NCBI GenBank assembly: GCA_024409165.1
Contig: JAKSUE010000022.1
Location: 1-10,798 of the forward strand
Reading direction: 5' to 3'
DNA: 10,798 nucleotides
Source of the DNA: an archaeon
Lineage (GTDB): Archaea; Methanobacteriota; Methanobacteria; Methanobacteriales; Methanobacteriaceae
In this document: piece after piece, positions 1 through 6,971 of the stretch
Layout of the letters: each line of letters starts with the position of its first letter
Position numbering within the stretch: the stretch's first letter is position 1
Program-made: the position numbers and the translations under genes
Notes under the pieces: model-generated
The model's database searches: none
What the model saw: the letters and a program-made list of their open reading frames with translations, nothing else
Told to the model about the DNA's origin: nothing

Positions 1-151
1 TAGTAATATATATGATGATTCCAGAGATGATAATTTTTTAATTAATCCTGTTCCAGAATTAGACAATAAGGATTACAATATAATGTTCTTAATATTACTA
101 GTTTTATTGGTTTTATTAGGAGCAATAATATTATATAAAATAAAAAAATAA
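1..151 (+). CDS. 3' end of a membrane-anchored protein (partial, 5' end outside window)
   Basis: The frame starting at base 2 is open from the window edge to TAA at 149-151 and gives 49 residues. The first part is acidic and Asn-rich (SNIYDDSRDDN). It is followed by a continuous hydrophobic stretch (MFLILLVLLVLLGAIILY, encoded from base 83) and a short basic tail ending KIKK. This is the usual C-terminal membrane anchor of an archaeal cell-surface protein, with the bulk outside and the Lys tail in the cytoplasm. The next gene starts 14 bases downstream on the same strand, and its ribosome site overlaps this stop codon, so the two are probably co-transcribed. Nothing visible identifies the extracellular domain. 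The membrane anchor is clear; a role in the cell surface is inferred. Confidence 0.7.
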   Translation, partial: SNIYDDSRDDNFLINPVPELDNKDYNIMFLILLVLLVLLGAIILYKIKK

Positions 152-165
152 AGGAGAAAGATATT

Positions 166-1116
166 ATGAAATTTTTATATAAAACTGTAATGCTTTTAAC
201 ATTACTAATATTTTGTATAGGTTCTGTATGTGCAACAGATCCAGATAATACTACTGGTGGATTAAACCCCGTTAATCCACCTATTAACAATACTACTGAG
301 ATAGTAAAAAATACTACTGATTTCTTAAAAATGTTAAATTCTGAATTAGAAAAAAGAGACACTATAATTCAAAATCATGAATCAAAAATTAATGAATTAA
401 ATAATACTGTTAATAATCAAAATGTTATTATTAATAATTTAACTGATAATGTTAAAGCATTAGAATATTCTAAGCTTACTCAATCTAATAGGATTAAATC
501 ATTAGAAATTGATATTAAAAACTTAGAAGACTCTAATAAAGATTTAAATAGTAAATTGGATAATCAAACTGTTATTATTAATAATCAGAATAGTATTATT
601 AGTGAGTTAAATAATACTGTTAATAATCAGAGTGTTATTATTAATGAGTTGAATAATAAGTTAGATCTTCAAATTAATGAGATTAAGGAATTACAGGCTG
701 ATAAAGATAAATTAAATGCTGAAATTAATAAATTAAAAGATGAAAAATGTAGTATTTATGAGAAACTTTTAAGTTCTCCTAAAAAAGAGGATTTTGACCA
801 ATTGAAAAAAGAAATCGATAATAAAAATAAGCAAATTGATAAATTAAATAATGAAATCAGCACATTAAAAGCTATTCTCAGTGTTAGTAAAAATGATGTA
901 GCTAATTCATTAAAAGGTTTATCCTCTACTAAAAATATCCAATGTGGTAAATATACTTTTAAATTGGAAGACTATTTAAAAATACCATTAATTAAAGATG
1001 GTAAATATAGAGTTATCAAGTTTAAAAAGAATAATGGAATATTACCTAACTATGTTACAATAGCAGGTGTAAAAGTTTATCCAAATGTTTACAAAAAACT
1101 ATTTAGTATAAAATAA
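166..1116 (+). CDS. Secreted coiled-coil protein with a C-terminal pseudomurein-binding repeat
   Basis: 316 residues. Residues 1-23 form a signal peptide: a basic start, a hydrophobic core MLLTLLIFCIG, and likely cleavage after VCA. The next ~30 residues are Asn/Thr/Pro-rich with N-x-T sequons (N28, N42, N49), possible archaeal N-glycosylation sites. Residues ~52-240 are charged, heptad-like coiled coil with an internal repeat (NELNNTVNNQNVIINNL near 76 and a near copy near 146). The last ~55 residues resemble one pseudomurein-binding repeat (Pfam PMBR type), with the core NG-x-LPNYVTI-x-G-x-x-V at 290-304. That family anchors proteins to the wall of Methanobacteriales. A GGAG site at 153-156 supports the ATG. 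No enzyme domain is visible, so a structural, adhesive or shielding role at the wall is inferred. Most family members carry several PMBR copies; this has one. Confidence 0.8.
   Translation: MKFLYKTVMLLTLLIFCIGSVCATDPDNTTGGLNPVNPPINNTTEIVKNTTDFLKMLNSELEKRDTIIQNHESKINELNNTVNNQNVIINNLTDNVKALEYSKLTQSNRIKSLEIDIKNLEDSNKDLNSKLDNQTVIINNQNSIISELNNTVNNQSVIINELNNKLDLQINEIKELQADKDKLNAEINKLKDEKCSIYEKLLSSPKKEDFDQLKKEIDNKNKQIDKLNNEISTLKAILSVSKNDVANSLKGLSSTKNIQCGKYTFKLEDYLKIPLIKDGKYRVIKFKKNNGILPNYVTIAGVKVYPNVYKKLFSIK
391..650 (+). repeat. Internal 50-bp direct repeats in the coiled-coil gene
   Basis: Bases 391-440 and 601-650 match at 44 of 50 positions and lie exactly 210 bp (70 codons) apart, so the protein frame is preserved. 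A partial third version lies between them, around 556-600, encoding DNQTVIINNQNSII. The differences are nearly all A/G changes. The pattern suggests in-frame duplication within the rod, which could lengthen or shorten it by recombination. Confidence 0.75.
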
Positions 1117-1128
1117 ACTTTTTTCAAT

Positions 1129-1169
1129 GAGAGAATTATTATATAATTCTCTCTTTAATTCTATTTTTT
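1129..1169 (+). terminator. Hairpin plus T-run terminator after the wall-binding protein gene
   Basis: GAGAGAATTAT (1129-1139) and ATAATTCTCTC (1143-1153) form a perfect 11-bp stem with a 3-nt loop. T-rich runs follow, including six T's at 1164-1169. The stem starts 12 bases after the stop codon, as expected for the end of the left-hand operon. Archaeal termination usually needs only the U-tract; the long stem is an addition. Confidence 0.75.
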
Positions 1170-1462
1170 CAGTCTTTAAAATTTAAATCATAATGTTTTA
1201 AATAGTAGTTAATTTAATAATATTAATTAACATATGATTTTAGAACACTCTTTTAATATCTTATCTTGTTTTTTCATTTAATCCCTAAATCAATGATTTT
1301 TAGTAGGTGTTAATTAATATTTTATCACCTCCCAAATTAATTATTATTTTTTTAACACTTACTTTTAATCATCTCCTTTTTTTACTATATTTTTAATAAG
1401 TGGAACATTAAAAATAAAAATTCCTATTTTTTTATACCCAAAAATTAAATACCCCTTTCCGC

Positions 1463-1505
1463 CGTGTTACTCCCTTATTTCATGATAATTTAAGGCAGTG
1501 GTGTG
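1463..1505 (+). other. Possible RNA stem-loop in a GC-richer island
   Basis: Bases 1463-1476 (CGTGTTACTCCCTT) can pair as RNA with 1492-1505 (AAGGCAGTGGTGTG). Thirteen of 14 positions pair, five of them as G-U wobbles, with one C-C mismatch and a 15-nt loop. The block is conspicuously less A+T-rich than its surroundings. The wobbles mean the stem would be much stronger in RNA of this strand than as a DNA cruciform. No known RNA family is recognised. Confidence 0.3.
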
Positions 1506-2065
1506 TTATAATTGTTGTGTAAAATTATAATAATCATTACTTTTTACTATTTTTTAGGCTTATTATTTAATAACATTGATTAATTATTATATTATGATGA
1601 TTGGTTAAGGTATCATTTATTAACTGGTTCTTTTATTATTTTAATGGATTTTTTTTATTATGTTTTAAGTCTAATTGATATATATTATATCATTTAACTT
1701 ATAATTCTTAATAAAAATATATTTGAAAATGGTAGAAAGGATCTTCAAAAAAATCTTCAAAAATCTTAATTTTTCTATCGATTTTCTTTATTTTTCTTCG
1801 TTTTTCTAATAAAAAATGTATTAAAATACGGATAAGATATAGGTAAAATGTTAATAAATCACTAATAAAGGGTAAATGGGGATAAATAGGAATAAAATGT
1901 AATTAAATGTTATAAAAAGGCACAAAATGGCACAATATGACCACTAAATGATACTAAAAATTATGTTAAATTATATTAAATTACATAATATATGAAAATG
2001 TTTTACAAAAATATGGGTTTTGAATTTGGTAAAAATACCTTTGTATAATATTAAATGCGATTGCA

Positions 2066-2075
2066 TTTATATAAA
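2066..2075 (+). promoter_or_regulatory. TATA box upstream of the first 250-bp repeat copy
   Basis: TTTATATAAA matches the archaeal TATA consensus. It ends 28 bases before the point (2104) where homology between the two 250-bp copies begins, so transcription could start close to the conserved block. TATA-like strings are common in such A+T-rich DNA, so this is suggestive only. Confidence 0.4.
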
Positions 2076-2099
2076 AAGATAGGTTTTAAGTTTGAAGGC

Positions 2100-2381
2100 T
2101 TTTTTTACACTTGAAACCCATCGATTTTGTAGGTCATGAAAGGAGGCAGGAGAAGGCTTGTTTTTAATTTGATTTAAAGCCGTGTACGGTCTTTATTTTG
2201 AAATTGGAGAGGTGGGGTTAAAAAATACCTAAAAATTACTACCTTTATTTTAAAGGAAGAGTTATTTATTTTAATAGTATCTTATAGTAAGTATCATTTT
2301 AATTAATCGCTTCTTTTATTTAATTAAAGTAGTACGATACTTTATATATTTAGTTGGCTGAGGATAATTAATTCTTTTTTG
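2100..2381 (+). ncRNA. Candidate structured non-coding RNA (repeat copy 1)
   Basis: The repeat holds a hairpin identical in both copies: AAAGCCG (2176-2182), loop TGTA, then CGG-T-CTTT to 2194. A second helix can form between GGTGG (2211-2215) and CTACC (2239-2243). A third pairs 2261-2265 with 2284-2288. In that helix copy 2 changes U-A (2263/2286) to C-G and U-G (2262/2287) to C-G, so pairing is kept despite substitution. A TATA-like box lies upstream (2066-2075), and a run of six T's (2375-2380) lies just after the repeat and could end the transcript. No known RNA family is recognised. Strand and ends are inferred. Confidence 0.4.
2104..2360. repeat. 250-bp non-coding direct repeat, copy 1 (left of the defence block)
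   Basis: Homology to copy 2 starts at TTTACACTTGAAA (2104-2116) and runs to GTTGGCTG (2353-2360). The core, 2155-2320, aligns with 6691-6856 without gaps, with 149 of 166 positions identical. Both copies are in the same orientation. No useful reading frame is present in either copy. The copies bracket the R-M operon and the TOPRIM gene, so recombination between them would remove about 4.5 kb. Confidence 0.9.
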
Positions 2382-2397
2382 TTCCTAAAAATCATAG

Positions 2398-3525
2398 TTA
2401 TTTATCTATTGTTATAAATTCATAACTTTTATCATAGTCATATAATCCTCTTTTAACATTGTTTAATCTATTTTGAATAATTTCTATGGATTTTTCTGAT
2501 TCATCTACCCCAATCCAATTTCTACCTAATTCTTGTGCTGCAATTACAGTTGTTCCAGATCCACAGAAACAGTCTAAAATAGTACTTTCAGGATTTGATG
2601 AAGACAAAATAATTTTTTTAACCATTTCAATATTTTTTTCAGTAGGATATTTCGGACAAGATGGATCTTTATACTCCCAAATATCTTGCATAAGTTTTCC
2701 TTTTTTCTTCATATCATCAGCATAAATTTTTTTACGAGGATTACCCTTTTTAGACCACTCGATTAAATTAGCTTTATCAAGTTTATCTAATTCTTTTGGA
2801 CTACATCTCCAATGTCTACCTTTTGGAGGATACATTCCTTTCCACATAGCACTAGTATCTCCATTTTTAGTTTCTCCAGGAGCATGAACTGGTACAGTAG
2901 TATATCTTCTACCATTTTCATCTATTTTTTTATATAATCTAGCTATATCCTCTTCTGTAAAAGGAACTGTTGGAAAATTCCATATATAATCATCTGTTTT
3001 AGAGTAAAACAAAATCATATCCTTAATATTTCCATATCCTTTTCTTTTAAAGTTTTTAGGATTACATTTAATTCGAGATATGTCTCCTCTAAAATTTTCA
3101 GAACCAAAAATTCCATCCATTATTATTTTAATATAGTGTCCAATTTTATAATCAATGTGAAAGTAGATAGAACCTTTATCAGATAATAATTTATGTAATA
3201 ATACTAAACGTTCTCGTATAAATTCTAGATATTCTTCATCTTTTAAAGTGTCTGTATACGCTATTGCATCATCATTCGAAGAACTAATAGTATTACTTTT
3301 TTCACCTATTTTGAATATATTATTTGATGAAAATGGCGGATCAATATAAACTAGATCAATTTCACCACTTAAATCTAATTCATTAATCATAATATTAAGT
3401 GCATCAAAATTATCACCATAAAATAATTTATTGGATGAACCTTCTTTATCAATAGTATAATTTGAAGTGTAAGGTAAATTTAATATATCCTCTATATCTT
3501 TTTTATTATCATATTCAATTCTCAT
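2398..3525 (-). CDS. Type II DNA adenine-N6 methyltransferase (beta class)
   Basis: 375 residues. It transfers a methyl group from S-adenosylmethionine to a base in the recognition sequence, protecting host DNA from the neighbouring endonuclease. Motif IV, LVYIDPPF (catalytic DPPF at 62-65), lies N-terminal. The SAM-binding motif I, LDCFCGSGTT (318-326), lies near the C-terminus, preceded by YPTEKN (293-298). The order IV, then target recognition region, then I is the beta class. DPP(Y/F) points to adenine-N6, although N4-cytosine cannot be fully excluded. The central region contains VPVHAPGETKNG and PPKGRHWR, segments that I recall as characteristic of one subgroup of these enzymes. The start follows AGGAG (antisense of 3530-3534), which overlaps the end of the endonuclease gene 9 bases upstream, so translation is probably coupled. 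All key motifs are intact. The recognition sequence cannot be read from the protein. Confidence 0.94.
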   Translation of the reverse strand: MRIEYDNKKDIEDILNLPYTSNYTIDKEGSSNKLFYGDNFDALNIMINELDLSGEIDLVYIDPPFSSNNIFKIGEKSNTISSSNDDAIAYTDTLKDEEYLEFIRERLVLLHKLLSDKGSIYFHIDYKIGHYIKIIMDGIFGSENFRGDISRIKCNPKNFKRKGYGNIKDMILFYSKTDDYIWNFPTVPFTEEDIARLYKKIDENGRRYTTVPVHAPGETKNGDTSAMWKGMYPPKGRHWRCSPKELDKLDKANLIEWSKKGNPRKKIYADDMKKKGKLMQDIWEYKDPSCPKYPTEKNIEMVKKIILSSSNPESTILDCFCGSGTTVIAAQELGRNWIGVDESEKSIEIIQNRLNNVKRGLYDYDKSYEFITIDK

Positions 3526-3534
3526 TGTATCTCC

Positions 3535-4326
3535 TTAAACAGAATATAAAAATTCATTTAAAACTAACGCACTCATAATATTATCATTTTTTTCAAGAGT
3601 AGTTTTATGCATTTTTGCATTTTTAGGAATATATAAAACTCCATCTAAAATAGCTGTTTTCACAACATTTTCATTAGTTTTAGAATTTAAAACATTTAAT
3701 GCATCATTAAATTGTGCATTTTGATGTCCTCCAAAATCCGTTAGAAATTTTGCTTCACCAATAATATACTTATTATTAAACCGTCCAATAAAATCCAAAC
3801 CTTTATCAGAGTTTCCAGCATATTCATATCCACAATAATCTTTTGCAAAATCCCCCATTTCTTTATCATTTCCTGAAAGAATTGCATTACCCGAAGTATT
3901 TATAAATTCATCTATTTCCACAGGTTTTTTGCCTAATGATCCTTTATCAATCCAGTCTTTAAACATAGGCCCTATTTGGCGATTTGTTTCCTTAGGTTCA
4001 GAACATTTTTTGTAAACTTCATCAAGACCCATATCATAAAGACGACCTGATAACCTATCAATTGTTTCAGGATTCCTTTCAATAGCAGATTTATCTTTTC
4101 TTAAATAAGCAATATATGAATCTTTTATAGGGAATAAATCTAATTTAAGTAAATTTTTAATTAAATTCATGTTATCTTTATTGTAAAAAGAAAGTTTTAT
4201 ATTACCCCATGCATCTTTATCAATGTCCCTAATTCCTTCAGGAATAGTTGGATATACTCTAAATAGATCATCTAAGTATGATCTTTGATTTGCATATTCA
4301 ATACTTAATTTTGTCCATCTATTCAT
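3535..4326 (-). CDS. Type II restriction endonuclease partner
   Basis: 263 residues. It probably cleaves unmethylated DNA at the site modified by the methyltransferase encoded immediately downstream. The C-terminal half contains KGLDFIGRF followed by KYIIGEAKFL. This is a good PD-(D/E)xK nuclease core, with D178 and E191-x-K193 as the metal-binding and catalytic residues. The next segment, DFGGHQNAQFNDA, would follow the core strand. Length and gene position (endonuclease first, methyltransferase second, 9-bp gap) fit a type II R-M pair. Start ATG at 4324-4326 is preceded at a short distance by AAGGGAT on the minus strand. A TATA box with a GAAAA element upstream lies at 4395-4403. Specificity and exact family are not assigned. 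The nuclease core has no obvious defect, so the system is probably active. Confidence 0.83.
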   Translation of the reverse strand: MNRWTKLSIEYANQRSYLDDLFRVYPTIPEGIRDIDKDAWGNIKLSFYNKDNMNLIKNLLKLDLFPIKDSYIAYLRKDKSAIERNPETIDRLSGRLYDMGLDEVYKKCSEPKETNRQIGPMFKDWIDKGSLGKKPVEIDEFINTSGNAILSGNDKEMGDFAKDYCGYEYAGNSDKGLDFIGRFNNKYIIGEAKFLTDFGGHQNAQFNDALNVLNSKTNENVVKTAILDGVLYIPKNAKMHKTTLEKNDNIMSALVLNEFLYSV

Positions 4327-4394
4327 ATTATCCCTTAATAAATTACTTTAAAAAAATAGAACTTATTTATGAAAGTTAATAATTTAATTTTTAG

Positions 4395-4403
4395 AAATAT
4401 AAA
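4395..4403 (-). promoter_or_regulatory. TATA box for the R-M operon
   Basis: Read on the minus strand the sequence is GAAAATTTATATTTC: a purine-rich BRE-like GAAAA directly upstream of TTTATATTT. Initiation about 25 bases downstream would leave an untranslated leader of roughly 45-50 bases before the endonuclease ATG. No other promoter is evident between the endonuclease and methyltransferase genes, so one transcript is expected. Confidence 0.5.
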
Positions 4404-4646
4404 TTTTCAATTAAAATTATATAATTAATAATATATTATTCTATTGGATACGGTAAAAACACTTTTAAATAGATGGTTACTTGAACCTGTTATTTGTTAA
4501 AGCCGATAAAGCAAGAATTAACATTTTTCATCAAATACGGAAAATTACATCACTATTTAATAATCATCTGTTATAAAAGCGCTTTAAAAAGTTACAAAAC
4601 TATTCACCATGTAAAAAGAAAATAAGATAAACTATAAAATTCAGAG

Positions 4647-4655
4647 TTTATATAA
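4647..4655 (+). promoter_or_regulatory. TATA box for the TOPRIM gene
   Basis: TTTATATAA is an excellent archaeal TATA box. Initiation about 25 bases downstream gives a leader of roughly 55 bases to the preferred ATG at 4735. A second A+T-rich candidate (TTATATTATATAG, near 4674-4686) is closer and cannot be excluded. Confidence 0.5.
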
Positions 4656-4734
4656 GTGAATATTTAATGTTTATTATATTATATAGAATATCATCTATTA
4701 AACTAAGAAAAAACTATTGTTAGGGGTATTGAGT

Positions 4735-6393
4735 ATGGACGAAGAGTTTCTTGAAAAATATTATATTGAAAATGAAATGTATCTTGAAAACAAACCAATG
4801 AATACAAAAAAATTCATTAAATTCTGTAAAGAAAGAGGTACTGAAATTACAGAAAATGAACTTGAAAAATTAGAAAAGGGAGATTTATTCTACCCAATTT
4901 TCAGAACAAAAAATAAATACAGAAACGGATTTTATATATGTAGTTTTAATGAAGCTAATAAAAAAGAATTAAAAAGAAAAATTAAAGAAAATACTCTTTA
5001 CATTCCTGATAAAAATAATTTCCAACCTTTTAAAGAATATCATGAAAAAGGAAAAAACGATAAAACATGTAGTTATTACTCAGCTTTTCAAATATACTGG
5101 TTAAGAGAAATCAAAAATAATTTATCAAAGCGTCAGACCAGTTACAATTCACCACTCCAAATAGAATACTTCTTAAAAGAAATTGCAGGTAATCCTAAGC
5201 CTAATAAAGATCCAGAAAAATATCTTAAAAGTGTCAAACGAAAATTTAATCTTATAATAAATTTGTTAATTGGTATCCAAATTTATTCACCTTATGGGCG
5301 GACAAATGACAGATATATAAGAGTAAAGAATCAAAAAAAATTTAACAATCAGCTGAAAAAGTTTAATTTAGAAGATGTTCTTTCATTTTATAATGTAGAT
5401 ATCAAATATTTAATAAATATTTATATCATATTATGTAGAGAATTACCTTATTTTCTTGGAAATGGTGATATGATTCAAATATGGAAACATATCAATTGGA
5501 ATAAGAAAGATAAATTTAAGGGAATAATAAGATTGGGTATTGAATATATGCAATGGACACTAATGCTAAAAAGATGTATTGAAGAGTATTTAGATAGAGA
5601 GATATTTGATATTGATGAATGTACCTCTATGGATGCCGAATACATTTTAAATAATGATCCTGAAAAAGAAAAAGATGATATTCGTGGAATAAGGAATGAA
5701 GATTATTTCAATGAAAATACAGGGACATATGAGTTTAATTTAAATCGGAAAAAATTATATTATTTGGCAAATGAATTTGATTTAGATTATCATCCACGAG
5801 TTATTTTATTTGTTGAAGGTGACACAGAAGAAGAGATAATTAAAAAAATTTTCAATGAATTCTACAATACAGACATAGCAAACACTATGATTGATATAAT
5901 AAATATTCAAGGAATTTCAAAACTTTTTTCTGGAAAAATATCATCCAAAAATGAAAACAAAAAGTACAAAAAATTAATCATAAGTAATTATGGATATTTG
6001 ATTAATTATTTAATTCATAATTTCCAAGTAATACCTTTTTTTATAGGCGATAACGAAAACCAGATAATAAAACTCTTAATGAAGGGGCTTGTATTACATC
6101 ATACTGAAAAAGATGAACATTATCCACTATTAGAGAATTGGATCCATATATGGGATGATGATTTTGAATTAGATAATTATACAAATGAAGAATTAACAAA
6201 TGCAATTAATAAAGTATGTGATTTAAATATTAAACCTGAAGAAATACAAAATTTAAGAGATTCGAAGGGTAAAAAAGGAATAAAAACCTTAAATGAAAAA
6301 ATAGATGAAAATAAAAAAGAAATTAACAATAAATTAATAAAAGACTTAAAAAAATCTAATGATAAAAAAATATTTGAAAAACCAATTTTTTAA
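4735..6393 (+). CDS. TOPRIM-like defence-associated protein, probably C-terminally truncated
   Basis: 552 residues from ATG 4735. TAGGGGT at 4721-4727 gives normal spacing to this ATG; the in-frame TTG codons at 4717 and 4729 are less likely starts. The N-terminus (TKKFIKFCKERG...ELEKLEKGDLFYPIF, about 24-56) resembles a helix-turn-helix-like region. The middle is Lys/Asn-rich and unassigned. Around 355-370 RVILFVEGDTEEEII is a good TOPRIM motif with catalytic Glu at 361. IPFFIGDNEN (D439, E441) could be the acidic second motif, and IWDDDFELDNYT follows at about 472-483. TOPRIM folds bind metal and cut or join nucleic acid, as in OLD-family nucleases, but here no Walker-type ATPase is visible. 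Location next to an R-M operon suggests antiviral defence (inference). The frame continues open after the TAA, as described in the next entry. Confidence 0.72.
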   Translation: MDEEFLEKYYIENEMYLENKPMNTKKFIKFCKERGTEITENELEKLEKGDLFYPIFRTKNKYRNGFYICSFNEANKKELKRKIKENTLYIPDKNNFQPFKEYHEKGKNDKTCSYYSAFQIYWLREIKNNLSKRQTSYNSPLQIEYFLKEIAGNPKPNKDPEKYLKSVKRKFNLIINLLIGIQIYSPYGRTNDRYIRVKNQKKFNNQLKKFNLEDVLSFYNVDIKYLINIYIILCRELPYFLGNGDMIQIWKHINWNKKDKFKGIIRLGIEYMQWTLMLKRCIEEYLDREIFDIDECTSMDAEYILNNDPEKEKDDIRGIRNEDYFNENTGTYEFNLNRKKLYYLANEFDLDYHPRVILFVEGDTEEEIIKKIFNEFYNTDIANTMIDIINIQGISKLFSGKISSKNENKKYKKLIISNYGYLINYLIHNFQVIPFFIGDNENQIIKLLMKGLVLHHTEKDEHYPLLENWIHIWDDDFELDNYTNEELTNAINKVCDLNIKPEEIQNLRDSKGKKGIKTLNEKIDENKKEINNKLIKDLKKSNDKKIFEKPIF

Positions 6394-6549
6394 ATAATTA
6401 ATAAAATATTAGATATAATTGAATTAAATTATCCTCCAACAAATACTAAGATATCAAATCAAAACCAAGAAGCATTAAATGAATCAATATCAAATAAGGA
6501 AGACAAAATTTTCATATATCCTCCCTATCAAAAAGAAGGATATTCATAA
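6394..6549 (+). pseudogene. In-frame continuation of the TOPRIM gene beyond a TAA codon
   Basis: Directly after TAA 6391-6393 the same frame runs open for 51 codons to TAA 6547-6549. It begins IINKILDIIELNYPP and ends IFIYPPYQKEGYS. The composition (Asn, Lys, Ile, Glu, with PP motifs) matches the gene upstream, and no new start or ribosome site is seen. The simplest reading is that a codon such as AAA or GAA became TAA, removing the last ~52 residues of an originally ~604-residue protein. TAA is not the pyrrolysine codon, so readthrough by that route is not expected. A sequencing error is the alternative. Confidence 0.6.
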
Positions 6550-6638
6550 GTCAATTAATTACATAGTATAAAATATAATAAAAATTCTAATCATATAAAA
6601 AAAATCTACTTTTATAATTTTAAGTATAATTACATTAA

Positions 6639-6895
6639 TTTACAGTTGAAATTTTATAGATTTTACAGGTTCTAAAAGGGGCTTATAATGGGCTTATTTT
6701 TAATTTGATTTAAAGCCGTGTACGGTCTTTATTTTGGAATCTGAGAGGTGGGTCTACAAACTACCCAAAAATTACTACCTTTATTTTAAAGAAAGAGCCA
6801 TTTATTTTAATAGTATCCTATGGTAAGTACCATTTTAATTAATCACATCTTTTATTATTTTAATAGTCTGTTCTAAATTAGTTTATTGTTGGCTG
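6639..6895. repeat. 250-bp non-coding direct repeat, copy 2 (right of the defence block)
   Basis: This is the second copy, from TTTACAGTTGAAA (6639-6651) to GTTGGCTG (6888-6895), in the same orientation as copy 1. It carries the identical AAAGCCG/TGTA/CGGTCTTT hairpin (6712-6730). GGGT/ACCC (6750-6753 with 6763-6766) forms a small stem. GCCAT (6797-6801) pairs with ATGGT (6820-6824), the helix that shows compensatory change relative to copy 1. ATGGTAAGTACCAT (6820-6833) is a perfect local palindrome here but imperfect in copy 1. A weak TATA-like TTTTATAA lies at 6610-6617. No T-run follows this copy, unlike copy 1. Confidence 0.9.
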
Positions 6896-6957
6896 GACAT
6901 GACCATCACCACAAAACCAATAAAATTTAAGCCCTAAATAAAACCATTTAGGTACAA

Positions 6958-6971
6958 TTTCAAGTGTAAAA
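6958..6971 (-). repeat. TTTTACACTTGAAA box, inverted copy
   Basis: Read on the minus strand this is TTTTACACTTGAAA, identical to bases 2103-2116 at the left end of repeat copy 1. With TTTACAGTTGAAA at 6639-6651 it brackets copy 2 as 12-of-13 inverted repeats about 330 bp apart. With 2103-2116 it brackets the whole 4.9-kb defence block as perfect 14-bp inverted repeats. No flanking target-site duplication is evident. Confidence 0.6.

Larger units (their letters stand above)
1170..2100. other. Long A+T-rich intergenic region without a convincing gene
   Basis: No reading frame in this stretch has a start, ribosome site and plausible composition. It holds a GC-richer island near 1451-1510 with a stem-forming sequence (listed separately). 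It also has tandem ATCTTCAAAA units near 1741-1770, a T-rich run up to about 1808, and a tandem pair of 10-mers (GGCACAAAAT, GGCACAATAT) at 1919-1938. A TATA-like box sits at 2066-2075. It may be decayed sequence or a regulatory landing zone. Confidence 0.5.
4327..4734. other. Divergent intergenic region between the R-M operon and the TOPRIM gene
   Basis: About 400 bases carry the two outward-facing TATA boxes, at 4395-4403 on minus and 4647-4655 on plus. The middle (about 4450-4620) is less A+T-rich. It includes a 35-codon stop-free stretch (4469-4573), but with no start or ribosome site, so I do not call a gene. No inverted repeat that would clearly act as a C-protein or operator box is seen. 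Confidence 0.5.

Noticed and set aside
42..362. A 106-codon minus-strand frame overlapping the surface protein genes.
   Set aside because: It is the antisense shadow of the hydrophobic anchor and signal-peptide codons, where T/A-rich codons read as hydrophobic on the other strand.
2179..2210. AGCCGTGTACGGT in both 250-bp copies resembles the outer strands of group II intron domain V (AGCCGU...ACGGUU), followed by GAGAGG as in some domain VI starts.
   Set aside because: The ~20 internal bases of domain V, including the tetraloop and bulge, are absent. There is no intron 5' consensus and no reverse transcriptase, and identity continues well past where an intron should end.
4469..4573. A 35-codon open stretch in the divergent intergenic region that could be a gene relic.
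   Set aside because: There is no start, ribosome site or recognisable family, and the length is within chance expectation.
6391..6393. Recoding of the stop in the TOPRIM gene as pyrrolysine, as known in some methanogens.
   Set aside because: Pyrrolysine is encoded by TAG; this is TAA, so a nonsense mutation or sequence error is the better explanation.
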